From: Peptococcaceae bacterium UBA5356
Lineage (GTDB): Bacteria; Bacillota; Peptococcia; DRI-13; DTU073
DNA: 16,527 nt
Direction of reading: 5' to 3'
Assembly: GCA_002407935.1 (NCBI GenBank)
Contig: DHPU01000078.1
Location: 1-16,527 of the forward strand
Part shown: positions 1 through 7,600 of the stretch, piece by piece
Layout of the letters: every line of letters begins with the position of its first letter
Position numbering within the stretch: the stretch's first letter is position 1
The notes under the pieces: generated by a model
What the model saw: only the letters and a program-made list of their open reading frames with translations
Told to the model about the DNA's origin: nothing
Database searches by the model: none
Translations under genes and position numbers: made by a program

Positions 1-351
1 AGGGATATTTTAGAAAGCCATGATTTGATTGACAATATTGAGCGGGAGATTGCGCGGGATTTGGATATTCATTTGGTAATTCACATGGATCCGCTCACGA
101 TGGACGACCCTGATGTATTAAGATTGCGGGATATGACGGCAAAGATCGTTTCGGAGATTGATGCTTCTTTATCTATGCATGATTTTCGGGTAGTCAAAGG
201 GGTTACCCATACTAACCTGATTTTTGATGTAGTCATTCCTTATCAGTGTCCCAAGAAGGACCCGCAGGTAATTGCTGAGATTACCCAGAAAATAAAAGAA
301 AAAGAACAAAATTTATATGCGGTGATCACCATTGACCGGTCTTATGTCTAA
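1..351 (+). CDS. Cation diffusion facilitator family transporter, C-terminal part (5' end outside window)
   Basis: The reading frame is open from base 1, so this is the 3' end of a longer gene. The 116 visible residues are the cytoplasmic ZT-dimerisation domain of CDF transporters. Recognisable elements are an IERE helix, the strand 'LVIHMDPL', the metal-site-like 'SMHDFRVVKG.THTNLIFDV' segment and the closing 'AVITIDRSYV' strand. CDF proteins are proton-coupled exporters of divalent metals (Zn, Fe, Co, Mn) at the cytoplasmic membrane; this domain senses metal and dimerises. The six-helix membrane part lies upstream of the window. The neighbouring manganese riboswitch and P-type ATPase make Mn2+ a plausible substrate, but that is inference from context. 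The first visible TTG (25) is internal, not a start. Confidence 0.9.
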   Translation, partial: RDILESHDLIDNIEREIARDLDIHLVIHMDPLTMDDPDVLRLRDMTAKIVSEIDASLSMHDFRVVKGVTHTNLIFDVVIPYQCPKKDPQVIAEITQKIKEKEQNLYAVITIDRSYV

Positions 352-397
352 GAGGACCGGATGCTACAGGGGGTGGGTGCTGCAGAATAATTGGCTA

Positions 398-426
398 TTG
401 CTTATGTACGCTTGAAATGGTATTCT
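398..426 (+). promoter_or_regulatory. Putative sigma-A promoter driving the riboswitch/P-type ATPase unit
   Basis: TTGCTT (398-403), a 17-base spacer and TATTCT (421-426). Each hexamer matches four of six consensus bases. It would start transcription near 433, about 25 bases before the riboswitch P1 stem, which is the expected geometry. The rest of 352-455 shows nothing else recognisable. Confidence 0.45.
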
Positions 427-455
427 AGTAAAGAAGATGCTGAAAGTATCCATCT

Positions 456-575
456 GTTAAAGGGGAGTAACTACCCGATAGGGGCATAAAGTCAACAACC
501 GGCAGATTAAGAATCTGTCTGGCTTTATCCTTTGATTAGTCATGTTAGATTTGTCAAAGTTGTAAGACCTTTAGC
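456..575 (+). ncRNA. yybP-ykoY manganese riboswitch
   Basis: The region contains the family's hallmark 5' element AAAGGGGAGUA (459-469) and the 3' element GUAAGACCUUUAGC (562-575), which resembles the ykoY AGCAAGACCUUU block. The P1 stem pairs GUUAAAGG (456-463) with CCUUUAGC (568-575), including one G-U pair. Between them ATAAAGTC can pair with GGCTTTAT, as in ykoY. The yybP-ykoY family binds Mn2+ and commonly controls Mn exporters and cation P-type ATPases, which is the class of gene found downstream. The 3' strand of P1 is also the 5' strand of the following terminator. Mn2+ binding should therefore stabilise P1 and allow read-through, making this an ON switch. Recognised by eye; a covariance-model search would settle the boundaries. 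Confidence 0.85.
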
Positions 576-617
576 AGAGTTTTATCTTCGCGATAAAATT
601 CTGTTGAGGGTCTTTTT
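564..617 (+). terminator. Riboswitch-controlled intrinsic terminator
   Basis: Bases 564-586 pair with 592-614 around a TTCGC loop, giving a 23-pair stem with a few G-U pairs, followed by a T run (613-617). The first nine bases (AAGACCTTT) are shared with the riboswitch closing stem, so the two structures are mutually exclusive. Confidence 0.85.
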
Positions 618-718
618 GTTGAGTTTTTGGAGAAGGAGGTAGATAATAACGGTAGGATGTTTAGCAGATAATTAGCAGATAATATTTAGATATTTGGTCT
701 TTAATGAAGGGGGAATGA

Positions 719-3400
719 TTGCGGATGTGGTTTTCTAAATCCCAAGAGGAAGTTTTAGAGGAGCTGAAGGTGAATTCGACGAGTGGGCTGACGGAGAAAG
801 AAGTTCAAGTTAGGCTCGAAAAATATGGAAAAAACAAGTTGAAGGAAAAGCCGCCCAAAAGCTTAATTGTTTTGTTTTTTGCTCAGCTAAAGGACATGCT
901 GATTTATGTTCTCCTTGGCGCGGCGGTTATTACTATTGCAATTGGTGAATACGTAGATGCAACGATTATTCTTTTTGTGGTGGTTTTAAATGCGGCAATC
1001 GGGGTTATTCAGGAATACAAGGCCGAAAAGGCGATTGAAGCACTACAGAAGTTGACAAGCCCGAAATCATTGGTGCGCCGTGAGGGAGAAGTGCAGGAGA
1101 TAAATTCGGAGGATATCGTGCCCGGCGATATTATCATTTTAGATGCCGGCCGCTATGTTCCGGCTGATTTAAGACTGATTGAGAGTATCAATCTGCAGAT
1201 TGACGAATCAGCGCTTACGGGTGAATCGGTTCCGGCCGAAAAAGATGCCCGAGAGCAACATGAAGATGAAAAAACCTCGCTGGGTGACCGAACCAATATG
1301 GCCTTTATGTCCACTCTGGTTACTTACGGGAGAGGCGAAGGCGTAGTTGCAGCCACAGGGATGGAAACGGAAATCGGCAAGATTGCCCAAATCCTTGATG
1401 AAGATAATGAAGAACTGACGCCGCTCCAAAAAAGGCTGGAGGAGTTAGGCAAGGTATTGGGTTTTGCGGCGATTGGCATTTGTGTGTTGATGTTTGTTAT
1501 TGCACTCATTCAGAAGCGTGATTTGTTTGAAATGTTTCTAACGGCCATTAGTTTGGCGGTTGCAGCTATTCCGGAAGGGCTTCCGGCGATTGTGGCCATT
1601 GTATTAGCACTGGGGGTTACCCGGATGTCGAAAATCAACGCAATTGTCAAAAGGCTTCCTGCCGTGGAAACTCTTGGTTCGGTAAATGTGATTTGCTCGG
1701 ACAAGACCGGTACATTGACTCAGAACAAGATGACCGTTGTGAAGACTTATACTTATGGCAATTTAACAGAGGTACCCAAGGAGGGAACCGGTTTTGTAGC
1801 GGATAGAGATGCACAGGTCTTAATTAAATCCTTGGTACTTTGTTCCGATGCGACCCATGAAAATGGGCAAAGTACCGGAGACCCGACAGAAGTTGCGTTG
1901 GTAGTCCTTGGTGAACGCTACAATATGGAAAGAAACAAACTGCACACGGAGCAGAAGAGGGTGGGAGAAAAACCTTTTGACTCCGATCGCAAGCTGATGT
2001 CTACTTTAAATGAGGGAAGGGATAATAGCAACAATGGCAATAAGTACTACCGGGTGCATACCAAAGGAGCCCTCGATAATCTTTTAAAAATCTCGACCAG
2101 TGCCTTGATTAATGGGCAAATTGTCTCCTTAACGGAGGAAATGAAAGCTACCTATTTAAAGGTCGCGGAGGAAATGTCCGATAGTGCGTTGAGAGTACTG
2201 GGGGTAGCTTTTAAGGATACTGACAGCTTGATTGAGCCGGAGGAAATGGAAAAAGAGCTGACCATTACCGGGCTGGTAGGGATGATCGATCCGCCTAGGT
2301 TAGAGGTCAAGGATTCCATTGCTGAAGCCCACAAAGCAGGTATTACGACGATTATGATTACCGGAGACCACAAAAATACGGCGGTGGCCATTGCCAAGGA
2401 ATTGGGGATCGCGGATTCTATTGAGCAGAGCATTACCGGAGCGGAAATTGATGATTTTTCGGATGAAGAATTCTTGCAAAGAATTAGTAAGTATCGGGTT
2501 TTTGCCAGAGTATCGCCTGAGCATAAGGTGAAGATTGTTAAAGCGTTTAAGGCGCAGGGGATGATTGTTTCCATGACTGGTGACGGCGTTAATGATGCGC
2601 CCTCCTTGAAGTCAGCCGATATCGGTGTAGCCATGGGGATTACCGGCACTGATGTTTCCAAGGGTGCCAGTGATATGATTCTTACGGATGACAATTTTAC
2701 CACGATTGTTAATGCGATTAGGGAAGGCCGCAATATCTACAGCAATATCAAGAAGTCCGTGATTTTCCTGCTTTCCTGCAACCTAGGAGAGATTATTACC
2801 GTATTTTTATCTGTCTTGTTTTTCTGGCCTGTTCCTTTGCTGCCGACCCAGATTTTGTGGATTAACTTAATCACGGATACCTTACCGGCGATTGCGCTCG
2901 GTGTTGACCCCGGCGATAAGGACGTGATGAAGAGAAAACCGCGTGATCCCAAGGAGAGTTTTTTTGCTCAAGGAGCCGGTTTCCGGGCAATATTAGGCGG
3001 GGTCTTAATCGGTGCGTTAACGCTCGCCGCATTTTACTTCGGGTTACATGAATATGGCTATGGTCTGACCTCGGAGAATATCTCCGAAGAAGTATTAACC
3101 TATGCCAGAACCATGGCCTTTGTGGTGCTCGCGGCGTCTCAGCTTTTTTACTCCTTAAGTATGAGAAACTTTACCAAGTCTATTTTCCAGATTGGTCTAT
3201 TTTCTAATATGTATCTGATTGGGGCAATCATTATCGGCTTTATTTTGCAATTTGGTGTAATTACCGTCCCCTTCTTAGCCAATGCCTTCAAGGTTCATAT
3301 GCTTTCTTTCAATGACTGGACACTGGTAATCGCCTTTGCTTTAATACCGTTGATGCTTAACGAAGTAATTAAGTTCGCTACTAAGCAAACGGCGGAGTAA
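719..3400 (+). CDS. P2A-type calcium/manganese-transporting P-type ATPase
   Basis: A full-length (893 aa) SERCA/PMR1-like ATPase that pumps divalent cations across the cytoplasmic membrane. In order it has an N-terminal cation-ATPase domain starting WFSKSQEEVLEEL, M1-M2, the actuator TGES (167-170), M4 with PEGLP (285-289), the phosphorylation motif DKTGTLT (D328), a nucleotide-binding domain with the KGA motif, the hinge TGDGVNDAP (620-628), and M5-M10. M5 has CNLGE and M6 has NLITD, matching Ca2+ site residues N768/E771 and N796/T799/D800 of SERCA. The M8 site-I glutamate appears to be Gln (AASQLF), which fits a single-site bacterial or PMR1-like pump able to move Ca2+ or Mn2+. The riboswitch upstream points to Mn2+ export or detoxification. 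The start could be TTG 719 (5 bases after AAGGGGG) or ATG 725, which gives the usual 'MWFSKS' family start. Confidence 0.95.
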   Translation: MRMWFSKSQEEVLEELKVNSTSGLTEKEVQVRLEKYGKNKLKEKPPKSLIVLFFAQLKDMLIYVLLGAAVITIAIGEYVDATIILFVVVLNAAIGVIQEYKAEKAIEALQKLTSPKSLVRREGEVQEINSEDIVPGDIIILDAGRYVPADLRLIESINLQIDESALTGESVPAEKDAREQHEDEKTSLGDRTNMAFMSTLVTYGRGEGVVAATGMETEIGKIAQILDEDNEELTPLQKRLEELGKVLGFAAIGICVLMFVIALIQKRDLFEMFLTAISLAVAAIPEGLPAIVAIVLALGVTRMSKINAIVKRLPAVETLGSVNVICSDKTGTLTQNKMTVVKTYTYGNLTEVPKEGTGFVADRDAQVLIKSLVLCSDATHENGQSTGDPTEVALVVLGERYNMERNKLHTEQKRVGEKPFDSDRKLMSTLNEGRDNSNNGNKYYRVHTKGALDNLLKISTSALINGQIVSLTEEMKATYLKVAEEMSDSALRVLGVAFKDTDSLIEPEEMEKELTITGLVGMIDPPRLEVKDSIAEAHKAGITTIMITGDHKNTAVAIAKELGIADSIEQSITGAEIDDFSDEEFLQRISKYRVFARVSPEHKVKIVKAFKAQGMIVSMTGDGVNDAPSLKSADIGVAMGITGTDVSKGASDMILTDDNFTTIVNAIREGRNIYSNIKKSVIFLLSCNLGEIITVFLSVLFFWPVPLLPTQILWINLITDTLPAIALGVDPGDKDVMKRKPRDPKESFFAQGAGFRAILGGVLIGALTLAAFYFGLHEYGYGLTSENISEEVLTYARTMAFVVLAASQLFYSLSMRNFTKSIFQIGLFSNMYLIGAIIIGFILQFGVITVPFLANAFKVHMLSFNDWTLVIAFALIPLMLNEVIKFATKQTAE

Positions 3401-3496
3401 ATATTCACTCTAGCTTTATTCACACAGGCGGCAAAGATAATGGGGCGCAGTTAATATTACGATAAATTTGATGTAGTATTTTACGAATAAAAGGCG

Positions 3497-3502
3497 TATA
3501 AT
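3497..3502 (+). promoter_or_regulatory. Putative -10 box of the toxin-antitoxin operon
   Basis: A perfect TATAAT 27 bases before the antitoxin ATG. No good -35 box lies 16-18 bases upstream. Imperfect repeats (ATATTACGATAAA / GTATTTTACGAATAAA) just upstream could be a regulator site, since Phd/RelB-type antitoxins usually repress their own promoter. Confidence 0.35.
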
Positions 3503-3528
3503 AATAGCAAAGAAGGGAGTTGTTATTA

Positions 3529-3783
3529 ATGCCAAACATTAAACCCATCTCAGATTTAAGAAATTATAATGAGATTCTACGGGACATTACTATAGGTGAA
3601 CCAGTATTTTTAACCAAAAATGGCAGAGGAAAATTTGCTATTATTGATATTACGGAATATGAAAAATTAAAGGCTTCACTAAAGCTGATGTCACAGCTTG
3701 CCCAAGGAGAATTGGCGGGGAAAGAGAAAGGATGGATGACCATAGAGGAAGTAGAAGCGGAACTGGGGATTGAGGATGTATAA
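3529..3783 (+). CDS. Type II antitoxin, Phd/YefM (RelB-like) family
   Basis: An 84-residue protein beginning MPNIKPISDLRNY, the family's N-terminal beta-strand/helix that dimerises and binds DNA. It is followed by 'GEPVFLTKNGRGKFAIIDI.EYEKL', the standard Phd/YefM core. The acidic C-terminus (WMTIEEVEAELGIEDV) is the likely toxin-wrapping segment. ATG 3529 is chosen because GAAGGGAG lies about 9 bases upstream; a TTG at 3520 would overlap that site. It overlaps the toxin gene by eight bases, the usual arrangement for translational coupling. The expected role is to neutralise the toxin and repress the operon. Family assignment is firm, the subfamily less so. Confidence 0.9.
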   Translation: MPNIKPISDLRNYNEILRDITIGEPVFLTKNGRGKFAIIDITEYEKLKASLKLMSQLAQGELAGKEKGWMTIEEVEAELGIEDV

Positions 3784-4120
3784 GCTGAAGATTTCACCTG
3801 AAGCTAAAGATGATTTGGCAAAAATTAAAGGTTACATTTCTCAAGAACTTTGTAATCCGCAGACAGAAATAAATCTTGTTTCTAAAATCACCGAAAAGAT
3901 ACGTGGGCTGACAGAGCATCCTAGAATTGGGGCGCCGCTATCTTCCGTCCTAGATATACAGACAGATTACCGTTTCCTTGTTTGTGATAATTATTTGATA
4001 TTTTACCGATACGAAGATGAATTTGTTTTTGTGTCAAGAATTATATACGGTAGGCGGAATTATACACGCATCCTGTTCGGTGATTTGGGGGTTCCAAATC
4101 CTCGATCAGAACAGTCCTAA
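3776..4120 (+). CDS. Type II toxin, RelE/ParE superfamily
   Basis: A 114-residue basic protein with the RelE/ParE pattern. It has an N-terminal strand and helix 'YKLKISPEAKDDLAKIKGYI', a middle 'LTEHPRIGAPLSS' segment, 'YRFLVCDNYLIFYRYED' strands, and the terminal 'FVSRIIYGRRNYTRILF' strand carrying the conserved R-R-Y cluster. RelE members cut ribosome-bound mRNA while ParE members inhibit gyrase; the sequence alone does not say which applies. ATG 3776 overlaps the antitoxin end by eight bases and has GGGG about seven bases upstream. The final ~13 residues (GDLGVPNPRSEQS) extend past the usual family end and look like read-through into intergenic DNA. Confidence 0.9.
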   Translation: MYKLKISPEAKDDLAKIKGYISQELCNPQTEINLVSKITEKIRGLTEHPRIGAPLSSVLDIQTDYRFLVCDNYLIFYRYEDEFVFVSRIIYGRRNYTRILFGDLGVPNPRSEQS

Positions 4121-4177
4121 GCTTGGTTCGGCGTGATACTGACCGGGCTCAATTCGCCTCCATGCTCAGTTCGCCCT

Positions 4178-4201
4178 GACGCCGACATCCGTGTCGGCGT
4201 C
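4178..4201 (+). repeat. GC-rich perfect hairpin (10-bp stem, TCCG loop)
   Basis: GACGCCGACA pairs perfectly with TGTCGGCGTC around TCCG. It sits 57 bases after the toxin stop. No T run follows on either side, so it is not a standard intrinsic terminator. It may act as an mRNA 3'-end stabiliser or be a remnant of a mobile element. Confidence 0.55.
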
Positions 4202-4278
4202 TCGTGTACCACTAGCCTTGCCTTTGCTAAGGACGTTTAGCTACTCGATGATAGTCACCCTCCGGCAGCACCTTGGCT

Positions 4279-4301
4279 AAAACCGGTGCGTTTCCGGTTT
4301 T
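4279..4301. repeat. Inverted repeat with 8-bp arms
   Basis: AAAACCGG (4279-4286) and CCGGTTTT (4294-4301) form a perfect stem with a 7-base loop. Function unknown. Confidence 0.45.
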
Positions 4302-4302
4302 G

Positions 4303-4332
4303 AACATTAACATTGGCCTCAACATTGACCTC
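4303..4332. repeat. Short tandem repeat AACATTGGCCTC / AACATTGACCTC
   Basis: Two 12-base units (4309-4320 and 4321-4332) differing at one base, preceded by a further AACATT (4303-4308). They abut the palindrome pair that follows. Confidence 0.5.
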
Positions 4333-4363
4333 GAATTTCGAGCATCCAGTCTCGAATTTTGAG
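4330..4363. promoter_or_regulatory. Two phased palindromes, possible operator pair
   Basis: CTCGAA-T-TTCGAG (4330-4342) and CTCGAA-T-TTTGAG (4351-4363) are near-identical 13-base palindromes. Their centres are 21 bases apart, two turns of B-DNA, so a dimeric regulator could bind both on one face. They lie about 280 bases upstream of the DGR target gene. Operator function is inferred from geometry only. Confidence 0.35.
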
Positions 4364-4570
4364 GAGGGCTATATTCCGAAAGAAACATACTCAGGCACAG
4401 CATCCTTGCCCTTTTGCGAGACACAGAGGGACGGACGATTCGCCTGCGCCTTTTTATCTCTATTAGTAGATAATGAATCTTGTTAAAAGATGTGTATGGA
4501 TAAAGGAAAACAGTTAAAAAGGAGGCAGGAAAATTAGGTTTAATCAAGAATTATATAAATAACTTTAATT

Positions 4571-4600
4571 TTGTCGAAAACTCCATGAAAAAACATAAAT
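4571..4600 (+). promoter_or_regulatory. Possible promoter of the SLH/DGR target gene
   Basis: TTGTCG (4571-4576) and, 17-18 bases on, CATAAAT (4594-4600). It is a weak match in an A-rich stretch, about 40 bases before the start codon. AGGGAG at 4625-4630 serves as the ribosome site of the ATG at 4643. Confidence 0.3.
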
Positions 4601-4642
4601 AAAGAAACTAAAAGCTAAAAGGGAAGGGAGCTATGTAAATTT

Positions 4643-7600
4643 ATGGAAAAGAAAAGGCTGCAGCATATCTCGTTGCTACTATTTCTTACTTATTTTTTGA
4701 ACCTTTGCGTTCCTTGTCTTGCTGTTCAGGCAGAAGCAATATTTGCACCTGTCTCTCTTACGGAAGAAGTTACCTTTGACCTTCTTACAGAAAAAAGTTC
4801 TTCTCCTGATTCTTTTACGGAAGCAGAAGCTACTCTCGCATCTCCTGAAGAATCTTTTATTGGGGATGCCTCTTTTGGTGATATAGCAGGGCATTGGGCA
4901 GAAAATGGGATCAAAATCTGGACGACTCGTGAGCTGGCGGGCGGCTATCCCGACGGTACCTTCCGTCCGGACAGTCCGATTACGCGGGCGGAGTTTCTGA
5001 CCTTGGTTAACCGTGCCTTTAGCTATACGGTAGCCGGACAGGCAATTTACAGTGATGTAGCGGAAACAGACTGGTTTGCCGGGGAAATCGCCAAAGCGGC
5101 GGCGGTAGGTTATCTCGGCGGCTATCCGGATGGAACGGTGAAGCCGCAGAATCCAATTACCAGGCAGGAAGCCGCGGCGCTTTTTGCCAAGATTTTGCCG
5201 CCAGCAAACTTTGGTAAAGATAAAAACAAAGATAAATTTACCGACCAAGCACAAATTCCGGAGTGGAGCCAAGCCGCTATTGCCACAGCAGTAAACGGCG
5301 GCTACATGAACGGTTATCCTGACGGTACTTTTCAGCCCGCCAGACCGATTACCCGGGCAGAGGCTATTTCTGTCCTAGACCGTGCCGTCGGCACCCTCTA
5401 TAACCATATCGGTACATACGGTTCCTCCCAAGGGACGACTTTGCTGGAAGGCAATGTTACCATCAATACAACCGGCATTACTTTACAAAACACGACCATT
5501 ACCGGTAACCTCTACCTCACCGAAGGGATCGGGGAAGGAGACGTTACCTTGAATAATGTCACGGTTCAAGGAACCACCAAAATAAGCGGGGGCGGCAGTA
5601 ACAGTATTCATTTGCTGAACACCACCGTAGGGAATGTCTTAGTCAATGTGCCTAATCGTAACCTTGTCCGTTTATTGGCTCAAGGCAGTACAGCAGTGGG
5701 CATCTTAGAAGCCAGAACACTGGCCAGACTGGAGGAAAAAGGAATTACAGGCTCTGGCTTTACCAAGGTGGTTGTTAATACACAGCAAGCAATTATCGCA
5801 CAGGGAGGCAACCCCCAACAAAGTTCTACTATCACCGTAGAACTCTTGGGTCAATTTGGCGATATAGAAGTACAGTCTGCCGCAGCTCAAATTAACCTAC
5901 AAGAAGGCAGTATTCAAAACCTTACTCTGACTTCCACAGCTCAAGCTGCCCAAATCAATCTGGCGGCTTGGACCAGCATTAATACCTTGGTTGCCGAGAC
6001 GCCCGCCATCGTACAGGGGCAGGGAACTGTCGAAATGCTTGAAGCCAACGTGGACGGAGTAGTAGTTGAGGCTCCGGCGAAAAATGTAATCCTCGAAGAC
6101 GGCGTTCAGGCTACAGTGGAAGGGAAAACAATCACAGAAGACTATAAATACACCGAGCCGAAAAAGAAAAAAAGCAGGGATGCTGCTTTAAGCGATTTAG
6201 CGGTAAATGGGAAAAAAGTAGAGGGCTTTGCCCCCGATACTTTGGATTATACGGTAGTATTGCCATACGGAACTGAAAAAGCACCGGTTGTCACCGCTAC
6301 CGCACGCCATGCTAAGGCACAAGTGGAAATAACGCAAGCCACGGGCTTAACAGCTCTGAATAATACCGCCACTGTACTGGTAACCGCCGAAAGCGGCGCC
6401 ACCCGGGAGTATACGGTAAGCTTTACTGTTGCCTTGGATTCTGCGAAAGCTATCACTGGCTTTAAATTTGAATCCTCGCAAAATGACTTGGGGGCTGAAG
6501 ACGTAATCGGCACCATCGACGAAACGGCAAAAACGATTACGGCAACCGTACCTTATGGGACTGGCGTAACTTCCTTAACGCCGACCATTACCCATACCGG
6601 AGTGAGCATTTCCCCTGAGTCGGGGATTGCTCAAGACTTCACTAATTCGGTAACTACTCCGGTAAAATATACCGTAACAGCCGCCAATGGGACAACGGCA
6701 GTTTATGACATAACCGTATATATTGCACTAAATGACGAGGTGAGCCTAAGTACATTTAAAATAGGCGGTCAAGATGTAAAAGGCTTAGCAGAAGTAAATA
6801 CGGAAGAAGGGGCAATTCTGGCAATATCAAACTTCACTGGTTTTAAGGGTATCATTGTAGAAGCGACCGATCCTAATGCCTCGGTGACAGTAACCCTAAA
6901 AAGGGGTGAAACCGTGACAACTGTTACCGATTTGGCTAATCAAGCTATTGAACCATATGATGTCATTATCGTCACGGTAGTAGCTGAAAACAGGGAAACG
7001 GAAGGAAAATATAAAGTAACGGTAGAACCGGTGTCGGTGACCGGTGTAAGCTTGGATAAATCGGAGACCACATTACAGGTAGGGGCATCGGAAACCTTAA
7101 CGGCGACCGTAAAGCCTGCTGAGGCAACAAATAAGAAGGTGACTTGGAGCAGTAGTGATGAAGCGATTGCTACGGTAGTTGATGGGGTAGTGACGGCAGT
7201 AGGTGCCGGTACCGCAACAATTACCGTAACTACAGAAGATGGAGCTAAGACCGCAGATTGTGCGGTATCTGTAAAAGCCCCGGTAACCTTTACGGTAACA
7301 GATGTCAGTGAGGCTCCGATAGCCGGAGCAACAGTAACCCTTGGGACAGAAAATAAAACTACGGATGCAGAGGGCAAGGCTGTATTTTCCGCTCTCAGCG
7401 GTAACCATGCCTATACTGTAACAGCTATCGGGTATGATGAGGCTACTGGAACGATAACTGTAGAGGGTGCGGCAGTAGCAGCGGATGAAACGGTAGCCTT
7501 AAATAAGTCTACCTACCCTGTTATCTTTAGTGCAGAAGGAAGTGGAACATTAACAGCAACAGTTGATACTGAAACGATTAATTCCGGTGATTCAATAGAA

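Larger units (their letters stand above)
4121..4642. other. Long intergenic region before the DGR target gene
   Basis: About 520 bases with no convincing protein gene on either strand. It holds a GC-rich hairpin, a second AT/GC hairpin, tandem AACATT-type repeats and two near-identical palindromes (listed separately), then an AT-rich stretch with a possible promoter leading into the target gene. The first half (4121-4450) is clearly more GC-rich than the second, so it could be a foreign or decayed element. I recognise no insertion sequence in it. Confidence 0.6.

Noticed and set aside
2152..2733. 193-codon antisense frame within the P-type ATPase
   Set aside because: A shadow of a strongly conserved gene on the other strand, covering its hinge motifs; no independent start signals.
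4078..4106. GGGGGTTCCAAATCCTC looked like a tRNA T-arm
   Set aside because: The T-loop has an extra base, it lies within the toxin 3' end, and no acceptor, D or anticodon arms can be drawn around it.
4227..4547. Minus-strand 106-codon frame in the intergenic block
   Set aside because: No ribosome site, Arg/Ser-rich low-information translation, and it spans the palindromes and tandem repeats.
6940..7377. 145-codon antisense frame within the target protein gene
   Set aside because: The Val/Thr/Ala-rich translation is the complement of the Ig-like repeat coding region, with no start signal.
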